64,000 bases of DNA from CAZYSK01 sp964649415 (GTDB lineage Bacteria > Chloroflexota > Anaerolineae > B4-G1), in assembly GCA_964649415.1 (NCBI GenBank), contig CAZYSK010000018.1, forward strand, positions 1 through 64,000, read 5' to 3'. The position numbers were made by a program, and so were the translations under genes. Below, one piece after another: positions 49,021-57,816 of the stretch. Position 1 is the stretch's first letter; the number at the start of each line of letters is the position of its first letter. The notes beneath the pieces were generated by a model. It worked only from the letters and a program-made list of their open reading frames with translations, did no database searches and was not told where the DNA came from.

Positions 49021-50118
49021 CTAGAATTGCCTCAAGAACCGCAGATCGTTCCCGTAGAACAGGCGTATGTCGTCGATACTGTACTTGACCAGCGCTGGCC
49101 GTTCGACGCCGAAGCCGAAGGCGAAGCCACTCCATTCCTCGGGGTCGTAGCCGCCGTTCTGCAGCACGATGGGATGGACCATCCCAGCCCCACACACCTC
49201 CAGCCAGCCGCTGTACTTGCACACCCGGCACCCTTTCCCCTCGCACAGGATGCAGTCCATGTCCGCCTCGATGCTCGGTTCGGTGAATGGGAAATAGGAA
49301 CTACGAATGCGAATGCGCCGTTCTGGTCCATAGAAGCGCCGGGCGAACCAAGTCAGCGTGCCGATCAAGTCCGTCATCCGGATGCCCCGCCCCACGGCCA
49401 GTCCCTCCACCTGGTAGAAGTGGTGCTCGGAGCGGGCGGTGATCTGCTCGTAGCGGTGGCACTTGCCCGGCAGGATGACGCGGATAGGCTCAGGATAGCG
49501 CTCGCGCATCGCCCGGATCTGCCCCGGCGACGTGTGCGTGCGCAGCAGAGTCTCGTCGCTGATCCAGAAGGTGTCCCACATGTCGCGGGCCGGGTGGTGG
49601 GGCGGCATGTTCAGTAGCCCGAAATTCAGCTCGTCGGTCTCGACGACGGGCGACTCGTAGACCTGGAAACCCATCTCGGCGAAGATAGCGTAAACCTGGC
49701 GCAGCGTCTGAGTCGTGATGTGTAGATGGCCGGGCTGGGTGGGGCGGCCCGGCAGTGTGACATCCAGCGCGCCCTCCGCCAATTCCCGCTCGATCTCCGC
49801 CCGGCGCAGAGCCTCTACCCGGGCCGTGTGAGCCGCCTCCAGGCGACGCTTGACCTCGTTGGCGGCCTGGCCGAACGCCGGGCGTTCCTCCTTGGGCAGC
49901 GTCCCGACCGAGCGCAGCAGTTGCGTGAGGGAGACCTCTGGGCCTGCCTCGCCCTGGCCTGCTGTCTTCTGGTCGCTCTCCTTGCGGCGGGCACGGGCCG
50001 GCGCTTTGCCCTTCCTGCCCACGTAGCGCCTGTACCACGCAGTGAGCGCGTCGCTGTCCTCCACCTCCTCCAGAGCGGCGAGTGCCTCCTCCTCCAGTTG
50101 CCTCAATTGGTCAAGCAT
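49021..50118 (-). CDS. pheS: Phenylalanyl-tRNA synthetase alpha chain
   Basis: 365 residues. N-terminal coiled-coil (LRQLEEEALAALEEVEDSD), then class II motifs: HPARDMWDTFWI, LLRTHTSPGQIRAM, and GAGMVHPIVL / GFGVERPALVKYSIDDIR. The ATG at 50118 has AAGGAG 8 bp upstream; a GTG at 50127 is possible. Expression is controlled by the T-box leader upstream. Confidence 0.95.
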   Translation of the reverse strand: MLDQLRQLEEEALAALEEVEDSDALTAWYRRYVGRKGKAPARARRKESDQKTAGQGEAGPEVSLTQLLRSVGTLPKEERPAFGQAANEVKRRLEAAHTARVEALRRAEIERELAEGALDVTLPGRPTQPGHLHITTQTLRQVYAIFAEMGFQVYESPVVETDELNFGLLNMPPHHPARDMWDTFWISDETLLRTHTSPGQIRAMRERYPEPIRVILPGKCHRYEQITARSEHHFYQVEGLAVGRGIRMTDLIGTLTWFARRFYGPERRIRIRSSYFPFTEPSIEADMDCILCEGKGCRVCKYSGWLEVCGAGMVHPIVLQNGGYDPEEWSGFAFGFGVERPALVKYSIDDIRLFYGNDLRFLRQF

Positions 50119-50158
50119 CGGCTCCACTCCTTGATTCTAGTATCGCGCATATAGAACG

Positions 50159-50465
50159 ACAAAACGCTCTCGTCCCTGGGGACGAGAGCGTCCAACTCCC
50201 GTGGTACCACCCCGATTGGCCCCTGATGGGGTCCTCTCAAGTCGCCGACGACGCCCGGAGGCGGGATCGGCTGCCCCGTTAACGCTGGGCTTGCGGAGCG
50301 GGCTACTGGCCCCCTACAATCCGTGTAGGCGTTCACCCGTCGGCTCGGGAGCGAACTTCAGCGGGCTTCCTTCGGGTGAGGCTCCCAGTCTGCGGCCTCA
50401 CCTCCCTGGTGTCCTGAAGACCCCGCTTACTCTTCTCCGTCACAGCCTTTGTAACGATGTGTTGC
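50159..50465 (-). promoter_or_regulatory. T-box leader (tRNA-Phe-sensing) of pheST
   Basis: On the minus strand the T-box core GGGTGGTACCACGGGAG (about 50196-50212) is followed by a 12-bp terminator stem (50165-50176 with 50179-50190) and TTTTGT. Stem I carries an AGTA / GAA loop-E-like pairing next to AGCGGG/CCCGCT, placing TTC (Phe codon, 50353-50355) as the likely specifier. Uncharged tRNA-Phe should stabilise the antiterminator and allow pheST transcription. Confidence 0.92.
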
Positions 50466-50472
50466 GATCTAT

Positions 50473-50501
50473 ATTATGCCGCAGAAGGCCTCTCTTGTCA
50501 A
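50473..50501 (-). promoter_or_regulatory. pheST promoter
   Basis: Minus strand TTGACA (50496-50501), 17 bp, CATAAT (50473-50478). The TGA within the -35 is the stop codon of the upstream methyltransferase gene. Confidence 0.75.
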
Positions 50502-51289
50502 GCCGTGCGCGCCTGCGTGCCCCGCTGCTGCACGACCTGGAAGAGGATCACCGCGGTTGCCACAGCCGTGTTCAGAGACTCCACGCCCTCGGCCATGGGG
50601 ATGGAGACCGTTCCACGCACGAACGCGCGGGCGCGTTCCCCCGCCCCGGCCGCCTCGCCCCCAACTATGAGCGCGACCGGTCGCGTCCAATCCACCGCGG
50701 TATAGGGCGTTTCACCACTGGCCGCCGCCAACCACACGTCGCAGCTGGCCACCGCCTCGGAGATCGCATCCCAGTCCAGCGCGGCAAGTGGGAGAGACAG
50801 GTGCGCCCCCATCGCTGCCCGCACCACCTTGGGATTGCTGGCGTCTACCGTGCCCGGCGACAAGAGCACCTGCTCGACCCCAGCCGCAAGCGCCGTGCGC
50901 AATATGGTGCCCAGGTTCCCCGGATCGCGTACGCCATCGAGGACCAACGTGAGCGTTGCTTTCTCCGGGCGGGGAAGGTCGGGGATAGGGAGCACTGCCA
51001 GCAGGCCCTGGGGCGTCTCTGTGTCCGAGCACCCGGCCATCACCTGTTCGCTGACCGCGTAACACGGGGCACCTATTTCCCGGAGCGCCATCAACAGCTT
51101 ACTGCCCCGCTCATTGGCTCCCGCCACAACAGTATAGAACGCGAAATCTGGCGGGATGTCCGCGCGGGCGGCCTCCTCGACGAGGCGAACTCCCTCGAGT
51201 ACGAAACGCCGCTCTCTTTGACGGACGCGCCGTCTGCTCTGCAACGCCCGCACGTACCGGACCTTGTCGTTCTTCAAGCTGGTGATCAT
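50498..51289 (-). CDS. TrmH/SpoU family RNA 2'-O-methyltransferase
   Basis: 263 residues. A short N-terminal substrate-binding domain (LKNDKVRYVRALQSRRRVRQ, FVLEGVRLVEEA) precedes the trefoil-knot SPOUT domain with its three motifs: LVLDGVRDPGNLGTILRTA, VGGEAAGAG, and IPMAEGVESLNTAVATAVIL. It uses SAM to methylate a ribose in rRNA or tRNA; the site is unknown. The start ATG 51289 was chosen over an upstream frame that crosses a terminator. Location just upstream of pheST is common in bacteria. Confidence 0.9.
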   Translation of the reverse strand: MITSLKNDKVRYVRALQSRRRVRQRERRFVLEGVRLVEEAARADIPPDFAFYTVVAGANERGSKLLMALREIGAPCYAVSEQVMAGCSDTETPQGLLAVLPIPDLPRPEKATLTLVLDGVRDPGNLGTILRTALAAGVEQVLLSPGTVDASNPKVVRAAMGAHLSLPLAALDWDAISEAVASCDVWLAAASGETPYTAVDWTRPVALIVGGEAAGAGERARAFVRGTVSIPMAEGVESLNTAVATAVILFQVVQQRGTQARTA

Positions 51290-51298
51290 CGGTGATAT

Positions 51299-51330
51299 GC
51301 ACAAAGGGCCGTGGGATAGCCCGCGGCCCT
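51299..51330 (-). terminator. Terminator after the LysM lipoprotein gene
   Basis: AGGGCCGTGGG (51305-51315) pairs with CCCGCGGCCCT (51320-51330, one G-T) and is followed on the minus strand by TTTGTG. Confidence 0.65.
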
Positions 51331-51359
51331 GGTCTCTCACAAGTGATGCGCCGGCGCGC

Positions 51360-52034
51360 CTAATCCGGTGGGATGCGTAGAACTTGCCCGACGTAGATGC
51401 GCGAGGGATTGGCGATGTTGTTGTACTGTGCCAGGTATACGTAATTCAAGCCGTAGCGCAACGCGATGCGGAACAGATTGTCGCCTGGCTGTACCGTGTA
51501 GCTGGTCCCGGTGGGGGTGGGTGAGGGTGGCTGCCCCCCCGGAGACGGAATCGTCAACACCTGCCCCACGTAGATCTGAGCCGGGTTGGCGATGCCGTTG
51601 GCGCTGGCAATGGCCTCCACCGTCGTGCCGTATCTCAGCGCGATGCGAAACAGGTTCTCGCCCCGCTGAACCGTGTGAGAGGTCGTGCCTGCCGGCACCG
51701 TGGGCGTCACAGTCGGTACCGCTAGGGTTGCGGTCGGCGTTGTCGGCACGGGCGTGTTGGGCACAGCAGTGGGGGTCGGGGTCGGTGTGGGCAGTGGGGA
51801 GGTTGGTGTGTCGGCCGCCGCCGTATCTCCGGCCTCCTGGGCCGCCAGAGTCGCGTTCGCGATCCCCGTGGCCGCGAGATCCGGCGTTCCCTCTTCTGCC
51901 TGAGCGACGGCCTCACCAGCCGCTGGCGTCGCTGTCACATCGGGAGCCGCTGGCCTGTAGCAGCCAGCCAGTAGGCTCATCATGACCAGCAACCCTATTA
52001 CGCAAAGAAACAAAGACGGGCGTGTCTTCTCCAT
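51360..52034 (-). CDS. Lipoprotein with two LysM domains
   Basis: 224 residues. Lipoprotein signal with LLAGC, a Pro/Thr-rich linker (TPTSPLPTPTPTPTAVPN), then two LysM domains (SHTVQRGENLFRIALRYGTT; SYTVQPGDNLFRIALRYGLN), each ending YVGQVL-I-P. It should bind peptidoglycan or another N-acetylglucosamine polymer at the cell surface. GGAGGTAG precedes the ATG at 52034. Single gene with its own promoter and terminator. Confidence 0.9.
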   Translation of the reverse strand: MEKTRPSLFLCVIGLLVMMSLLAGCYRPAAPDVTATPAAGEAVAQAEEGTPDLAATGIANATLAAQEAGDTAAADTPTSPLPTPTPTPTAVPNTPVPTTPTATLAVPTVTPTVPAGTTSHTVQRGENLFRIALRYGTTVEAIASANGIANPAQIYVGQVLTIPSPGGQPPSPTPTGTSYTVQPGDNLFRIALRYGLNYVYLAQYNNIANPSRIYVGQVLRIPPD

Positions 52035-52106
52035 GCGGCTACCTCCTTCTGTGTTTGCCACACTGGCCGGATCACTGATACATGGCACTTTACATATACT
52101 GGGTAC

Positions 52107-52135
52107 ATAGTACCACAACAGTGCAACCGCGTCAA
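52107..52135 (-). promoter_or_regulatory. Promoter of the LysM gene
   Basis: Minus strand TTGACG (52130-52135), 17 bp, TACTAT (52107-52112). The rest of the 52036-52281 gap shows nothing recognisable. Confidence 0.65.
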
Positions 52136-52281
52136 GCTGCGCCCAAGCACTATACCAACCACTGCGTGCACATCAAGAGAGATAGTCGATCCGATGAACC
52201 GGTGGCGTGCGATACGCTCCTGGAGAACGAGGCGGGTTGCTCCTTGACCTGGATGCGGAGCATATCTGTACGTCGCTGTAC

Positions 52282-55200
52282 TCAGTCTGCGGGAGAGATT
52301 TCCGCGAGTATCTCGGCGACTACCACATCTAGGGACGCGGACTGCTCAAATCCGTCGGGATCGGTGTCTGGGAGCGTGATTCCCATTTCGTCTCCCAGAC
52401 GCTCGGCCTTCTCTTGAGTGGCCTGTTCGCTGGCCGGATGACGGCTGGCTAGCCTGAGGATGGCTGCTGCCCGGCTCGTTTGGCCCTGTTTGGCGAGGAG
52501 GACAGCCAGGTTGACCAGGACTTTCGACAGCACCGTCAGGGTCCGGGTCTCCTTGGCGAGCTCGGTTGCTTCGACGAAGTAAGTGCGAGCGCTTTCGTAG
52601 TCTTCCAGGGCGCAGGCGATCTCCCCCAGATTGTTCAGACAGGCCATTTCGGTCCACTGATCCTGGATCTTGCGCCCGATGGACAGCCCTTCCTGATAGA
52701 ACTGCCGTGCCTCGATGTGCGCTCCCAGCGCATAGGCCACCTCTCCCAGATTGCTTAACGCAATGGCCTGTCCGGCTTGGTCGTCGATCTTGCGGCAGAT
52801 ATCCAGGCTTTCTTGATACAGAGGCTGGGCTTGAGCATACTGCTCGAGGACGTGTAGCACGGTGCCCAGATTGTTGAGGTGCATGGCAATGCTGTACTGA
52901 TCGTCGACTTCACGGCTCAACGCCAGGCACTCCTCAAACATGGCCTGGGCTTTGACGTAATTCCCCTGGTGACAGGCGACGTCCGCCACCCTGTTGAGAG
53001 AGCACAGAATGAGGCGCTGATCGCCAGTTTGGCGGCCGATGGCCAGGCTTTCCTGGAACAAGGCCTCCGCCTGGGCCACGTCCCCGGCCCGGTATCGAAC
53101 GGTGCCCAGCAGGCTGAGTGAGGATGCGATGCTCCAGCGATCGCCAGTCTGCCTGGACAAGGTCAAGCTGTTCTGAGCCAATTGCTCCACTTCTTCGGAC
53201 TTGCCGTGGCTGCGGGCTACATTGGCCAGGTTGATCAGGCAGAAGACACGCTCGGCCTGCACGTCTGAGTGACTATAGATGGCCAGGCTTTGCTCCAGGC
53301 AAGTTTCGGCCCGTTCATACAGGCCCAGGTGGTGATAGAACGCGCCTTTACGTGACAGGATTCTGCCGAAGATGTGTGTCTTGTCTGGGTCGTCGCGCCA
53401 CCGGTCCGTCGCACAGGCGAAGAGCTCGATCCCTTCCCGAAACCGGCACCGGATATCGAGAAACTCGTACAGGCTTCCCAGGCTCTGTTCTGCCTCGTGG
53501 ACCCAACCGCGCGACACGGCCGTCTGCCAGGCCTGGCGCACATTCTCAAACTCCGGCGCAATAGCCAGGACGGCCTGTCTCTGGTTGGGCCCGTGAAACC
53601 GTGGTTCCTGGTGTGCCAGGAAGGCAGCGAAGTAGCGGGCATGTTGTCGTCGTGCTTTTCCGTCTCCTTGCGCGTTGCTTTGAAGCTTCTCGGCCGCGTA
53701 TTGCCTGAGCAGCTCGTGCATGTCATATCGGTCCGCTGAAACGTGGCGTATCAAGGACTTGTCCAGCAAGGCTGACAGCGTGGACAGGGATGCACCAGCC
53801 ACCTTGGCGCTTGCGTCGCGGCGGAACCCTCCCCGAAAAACCGATAGCTGCGAGAAGATGGTCTTCTCCGTCTCCGTGAGCAGTTGCCATGAATGCTCGA
53901 ACGCGGCCCGGATGCTGCGGTGCCGTTCCGGGACGTTGCGCAGGCGAGTGGTCAGGATGTCGAGATTGTGTTCGATCTCCTGAACAATCTCCTTGCAGGG
54001 GTGCACGGCCACCCAGGCCGCGGCTAACTCGATGCCCAGCGGCATCCCTTCTACCAGTTGGCAGATGCGAACTACGTGGTGGGCTTGTGCCTCTAGATCG
54101 AAGCGGCGGTCCACCTGGCAGGCCCGCTGCTGGAATAGATCGATCGCGCTATAGGTGTCTTGGACTCTCAGCAGTTCGTCTTCCGGGTAGGTCAGGCCCT
54201 TGACCTCGTAAACCCATTCCTCTTGAAGATTCAACCGCTCTCGCGAGGTGACCAGCAGCACCGTGCCCGGCGCGCGCGCCAGCACCTCGGATAACAGCGG
54301 GCTTCCGTCTGTGACGTGTTCCATACTGTCCAGCACGAGGAGAGTCTCTTTCTGGTACAGGTAGTCGAAGATCTGTTCTCTCGGGTCTTGGTTGCCGCGG
54401 GCAGGAATACCGAGGGCCGTTGTGATCGCGGTGATCAAGTGATCGACTGAACCGGCGAGGGCGAGGGGTATGAAGGTGATCCCGTGGGTGAAGGCGCCAA
54501 CCTGGGCTGCTGCAGCCTGAATCGCGAGGCGCGTCTTGCCTATCCCGCCGGGACCGAAGAGTGTCACGAGGTGGCAGTCGGGGTTGGCTAGCAGTTCGGC
54601 CAATTCCGCCAGTTCCGTTTCTCGTCCCACGAAGGGTGTGGGTACGGGGGGCAGGTTGTCCGCAGGGATGGCGGGATGAAAGCCTTCTTGCGCCTTTACC
54701 TGCTCGTACAGCGCTACTGTCTCCGTGGCCGGCTCAATGCCCAACTCCTCGGCTAACATCCGGCGGCATGTCTCATATTGGGCCAGGGCTGCACTGCGCT
54801 GCCCGTCCAAGGCCAGCAGCCGCATCAAGTGCCGGTGAGCTTCCTCATTCCACGGTTCCAGATCGACCTGCTGCCAGGCATAACGCCGCGCCCGCCTGTA
54901 GTCGCCCCTCCGCTCATAGTAGAGCGTCAGATGAGCGAGCGCCTCGGTCATCTGGCGGCGCAACCACTCCCGCTGGAGCAGCGCCCATTCCTCGAAAGCG
55001 CTGCTGTCGCTCAGGAAGAAGTGCTCCAAGAAGTCCCCACGATACAGGTCAACCAGTTTCTCCAACCGGTCTATACAGGGGATGCAGGTCCCCATGTGGC
55101 GGTGCCGGTGGACGCGGCATGTTTCGACGATGGCGGTGAACGCCACGACGTCCAGCCAATGGTCGCTGTCGGGGTTGAACTGGACCGCCTCGCGGCTAAC

Positions 55201-55464
55201 CAGCAGGAAGGGTGCACTGTCATCCTGGTCGCCAATCGCGTGGCGCAGATAGGAGAGTGCCTGGCGCAGGTTCTGGCGTGCTTTGCGCTGGGGCTGGTCG
55301 GGCCACAGCAGGCCTGCCAGTGCATCCCGGCGATGGGGGTGCTCCGACTCGACGGCCAGGTAGACCAATAGGGCGCGTGACTTATCGGTGGCAAAGTCGG
55401 TGACGGCTTCACCGTCGAGGGTGATGTGCAGGCGGCCCAGCAAAGTGATCGACAATCGCGCCAT
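52282..55464 (-). CDS. BTAD-type regulator with NTPase and TPR domains (AfsR/SARP-like)
   Basis: 1060 residues. Residues 1-95 are an OmpR-like winged helix (SITLLGRLHITLDGEAVTDF), about 100-260 the bacterial transcriptional activation domain, about 280-560 a STAND/NB-ARC NTPase (P-loop LFGPGGIGKTRLA near 303; LLVLDSMEHV), and about 640-1030 TPR repeats with the pattern AxxLNNLGTVLHVLEQYAQA. Such STAND regulators switch on promoters on ligand binding. The ATG at 55464 begins the HTH; the frame upstream crosses the promoter palindrome. It is divergent from a small conserved gene that it may control. Confidence 0.9.
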   Translation of the reverse strand: MARLSITLLGRLHITLDGEAVTDFATDKSRALLVYLAVESEHPHRRDALAGLLWPDQPQRKARQNLRQALSYLRHAIGDQDDSAPFLLVSREAVQFNPDSDHWLDVVAFTAIVETCRVHRHRHMGTCIPCIDRLEKLVDLYRGDFLEHFFLSDSSAFEEWALLQREWLRRQMTEALAHLTLYYERRGDYRRARRYAWQQVDLEPWNEEAHRHLMRLLALDGQRSAALAQYETCRRMLAEELGIEPATETVALYEQVKAQEGFHPAIPADNLPPVPTPFVGRETELAELAELLANPDCHLVTLFGPGGIGKTRLAIQAAAAQVGAFTHGITFIPLALAGSVDHLITAITTALGIPARGNQDPREQIFDYLYQKETLLVLDSMEHVTDGSPLLSEVLARAPGTVLLVTSRERLNLQEEWVYEVKGLTYPEDELLRVQDTYSAIDLFQQRACQVDRRFDLEAQAHHVVRICQLVEGMPLGIELAAAWVAVHPCKEIVQEIEHNLDILTTRLRNVPERHRSIRAAFEHSWQLLTETEKTIFSQLSVFRGGFRRDASAKVAGASLSTLSALLDKSLIRHVSADRYDMHELLRQYAAEKLQSNAQGDGKARRQHARYFAAFLAHQEPRFHGPNQRQAVLAIAPEFENVRQAWQTAVSRGWVHEAEQSLGSLYEFLDIRCRFREGIELFACATDRWRDDPDKTHIFGRILSRKGAFYHHLGLYERAETCLEQSLAIYSHSDVQAERVFCLINLANVARSHGKSEEVEQLAQNSLTLSRQTGDRWSIASSLSLLGTVRYRAGDVAQAEALFQESLAIGRQTGDQRLILCSLNRVADVACHQGNYVKAQAMFEECLALSREVDDQYSIAMHLNNLGTVLHVLEQYAQAQPLYQESLDICRKIDDQAGQAIALSNLGEVAYALGAHIEARQFYQEGLSIGRKIQDQWTEMACLNNLGEIACALEDYESARTYFVEATELAKETRTLTVLSKVLVNLAVLLAKQGQTSRAAAILRLASRHPASEQATQEKAERLGDEMGITLPDTDPDGFEQSASLDVVVAEILAEISPAD

Positions 55465-55505
55465 TTCCGGTGACTTGCATGTTATGGAGCAATGGGGATG
55501 TGACT

Positions 55506-55542
55506 GATGGTATATTATACCATCTTTCGATGCCACAGGCAA
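55506..55542 (-). promoter_or_regulatory. BTAD-regulator promoter with a perfect 19-bp palindrome
   Basis: Minus strand TTGCCT (55537-55542), 17 bp, TATAAT (55514-55519). GATGGTATA-T-TATACCATC (55506-55524) is an exact inverted repeat covering the -10, a strong operator candidate. Confidence 0.7.
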
Positions 55543-55610
55543 AGGAGAGGCGAGACGGCCCGGCTGTAGTCCGCCCCGAGCCTCACGTGCGGCCCTGTTT
55601 TGACGTTCTT

Positions 55611-55638
55611 TTGACGCTTGGGGAGTAGGATATACATA
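55611..55638 (+). promoter_or_regulatory. Weak promoter candidate for the small gene
   Basis: TTGACG (55611-55616), 16 bp, TACATA (55633-55638). A second TTGACG lies at 55600-55605, giving two -35-like direct repeats 11 bp apart, which could instead be an activator site. Confidence 0.35.
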
Positions 55639-55677
55639 GCAAACACGGAGAACTCCGCTTGGGTCTCAAGGGATCCT

Positions 55678-55893
55678 ATGGCCAAACAGCGACGGTATTT
55701 TTCGTTCTTACTACGGCTGTGGCAGACCAGTGATGGCGACCAGCAAGTCTGGCGGGCTTCCCTGGAAAGCCCCGGCACTGGCGAGCATCGCGGGTTCGCC
55801 AGCCTGAGACAGATGTTTGACTTCCTGTTAGCCCAGACCGGGCAGTCTGAACCTCAGGACGAGGAAGCCCAGGGGCTCGGCCCGCGGGAGTAG
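55678..55893 (+). CDS. Small conserved protein of unknown function
   Basis: 71 residues, MAKQRRYFSFLLRLWQTSDG with VWRASLESPGTGEHRGFASL and an acidic tail. I recall similar short proteins in Chloroflexota, often near regulators; no function is known to me. It starts at the ATG at 55678; the ribosome site is weak (AAGGGA). It is divergent from the BTAD regulator. Confidence 0.65.
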   Translation: MAKQRRYFSFLLRLWQTSDGDQQVWRASLESPGTGEHRGFASLRQMFDFLLAQTGQSEPQDEEAQGLGPRE

Positions 55894-56014
55894 CGCGTCC
55901 AGTGCGTTGAAGGAGGTGGTTGTACGAGAGTTCTCAAGTGATTCGTGGACAGATCGCTGAACTTTGGTCCAGCGAGAGCGGTCAGTACAGAGAAATGGAA
56001 GAGGAGGAATTCCA

Positions 56015-57577
56015 ATGAAACGCAGATTTGCACTCGTGTTCGCCCTGCTAGTACTGGTCTTGGCCAACCTGGCATGTGGTCTGGGTGGCAAGTCCGGCGA
56101 TGAACCCGCCGATGTACCTGCCGCCACCGAGCGTCCCGCGCCGACGAATACCCCTGCACCGACGAACACGCCCGAACCGATGGCCGCGCCGGACGTGGCG
56201 CTCGGAGAGGAAAAGCGGGCTGACGAGGGTGGGTTTGCCTTCCAGGTGATCCCAGATTACACGGTAGATGTGATGTATGGTTTCGTCAGCATGGAGGCTG
56301 CGGACGCTGATCCCGATATGGGGCCTGCCCTCGTGATGATGGGCAGCGTCGACGAGGTGGGCACGACCTCGGAGGATCTCTACGAAGGCTTCGTGGCCGA
56401 GCTTGAGACCGATATCGAGGCATCGGAACCGCGCGAGGTCACCGTCGACGGCGTGCCGGGCCTGGCCGTAGACCTGAGCGGCACCGAGCAGGGCCGGGCG
56501 ATCGCCGGTCGAGTCGTCGTCGTGGCGGTGCCCCCCACCCAGCGATTCACGATGTTCGGGGTCGCGCCTTCCGACCGTTGGGATGACGAGTTCTCGCCGC
56601 TGTTCGACGCGGTGGTGGCATCGGTCAGCTTCTTCCAACCGGTCTCATCCGAGCAACCCGACGCTGCGAGCGAGGTCACCCGGCAGTGGGCTACTTCTGC
56701 CGCCGCGAGTTCTGAGTACGGCAGCGTCGACTGGTCAGCCATGCAGGCCACCGGGGCGCCGGACACGCTCGAGTGCGGCGACCTGCCCACGGCGTGGGCC
56801 TCGTTGGAGCAGAATACGGTCGAGTGGCTCGAGCTGGGCTACGACATCCCTGTGCTCCCCGTCGAGGTCAACATCATCCAGACGCACTCGCCGAACCAGG
56901 TGCTGTTTGTCGATCTACTCGACGTTCGAGGGGAGTATCACCCAATCTACCTGGGAGAGCCGGAGGAGATAGCCGAGTGTCCCTATACGCTCTCGATCCC
57001 GGTGGAGGATGCAGACTACCAGGCGATCGGCGTCAAGATCACGCTCGACCAATCGGAGATCCCCGCACCGTGGAACGAGATCGACGCGGTCGAACTCGTG
57101 GGGGTCGCGGACCGTCCTGGCGTCGACCCTGAAGTCGAGCCTGAAGTCGCCCCGGAGGGTGGAGACATCATCGGGGATGTCCCGGCTGGTGGCTTCGCGT
57201 ATCAGGTCACCAGCGCGGACGAAGACTGCACGGTCGTGAGCGACAGGGTTGAGGACCAGTCCACCACGTCTGAATACGTGATTGGGATGGTCAGCGGAGA
57301 CACCCGGTATGCGGTGACACTCTTCCTGCCGCACGACGTCGCGCCCGGACAGGTCGCGCTCAAGCCATACGACAAGTCGGTGGCCACGCATGGACCCGGC
57401 GCGGCGATGTACATTGGAATCTGGCTGTACTACGCGACCGACGGGACGCTGACGATCGATTCCGTGAGCGACGATACGGTCAGTGGCAGCTTCGAATTCG
57501 CGGCCGTGCGCGAGGACGACGCGACGACGGCCACCGTCGCGGGCACGTTTAACCAGCTTCCACTGGTCAAGAAGTAG
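56015..57577 (+). CDS. Extracytoplasmic lipoprotein with a discoidin-like domain (paralogue A)
   Basis: 520 residues. Lipobox LANLAC after MKRRFALVFALLVLVLANL, then a PTNTPAPTNTPEP linker. An alpha/beta region (about 65-210) with YGFVSMEAADADPDMGPA is shared with the next gene, as is a discoidin/F5-8C-like region (about 225-370; QWATSAAASSEYGSVDWSAM, TGAPDT, WLELGYDIPVLPVEV). A third C-terminal domain (about 395-520) is unique to this copy. GAGGAGG precedes the ATG at 56015. It is surface-anchored, perhaps carbohydrate-binding. Confidence 0.82.
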   Translation: MKRRFALVFALLVLVLANLACGLGGKSGDEPADVPAATERPAPTNTPAPTNTPEPMAAPDVALGEEKRADEGGFAFQVIPDYTVDVMYGFVSMEAADADPDMGPALVMMGSVDEVGTTSEDLYEGFVAELETDIEASEPREVTVDGVPGLAVDLSGTEQGRAIAGRVVVVAVPPTQRFTMFGVAPSDRWDDEFSPLFDAVVASVSFFQPVSSEQPDAASEVTRQWATSAAASSEYGSVDWSAMQATGAPDTLECGDLPTAWASLEQNTVEWLELGYDIPVLPVEVNIIQTHSPNQVLFVDLLDVRGEYHPIYLGEPEEIAECPYTLSIPVEDADYQAIGVKITLDQSEIPAPWNEIDAVELVGVADRPGVDPEVEPEVAPEGGDIIGDVPAGGFAYQVTSADEDCTVVSDRVEDQSTTSEYVIGMVSGDTRYAVTLFLPHDVAPGQVALKPYDKSVATHGPGAAMYIGIWLYYATDGTLTIDSVSDDTVSGSFEFAAVREDDATTATVAGTFNQLPLVKK

Positions 57578-57601
57578 TGGTTCGTTGCAAGCGGCCGACC
57601 T

Positions 57602-57627
57602 CCCACGGGCCAATTCTGGCCTGTGGG
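57602..57627 (+). terminator. Hairpin between the two lipoprotein genes
   Basis: CCCACGGGCCA (57602-57612) pairs with TGGCCTGTGGG (57617-57627), one G-T. No U-tract. The rest of the 240-bp gap shows nothing convincing. Confidence 0.4.
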
Positions 57628-57816
57628 GGGATGCGGTTCGTGCGAGGCATCGGGATATTGTCTTGGCCATCTCGCTGGCCATCGACTCCGGCGACTTTGG
57701 ATCTGACGAACTGATCTTTGTCGAGTTGGTGTGGATCACCGTCGGCAGCGATACCCAGATGACGGGAGGGCTGGTGACGATTGGTCCTGGTCTCAGTCTG
57801 TAAGGGAGGATTCCCA

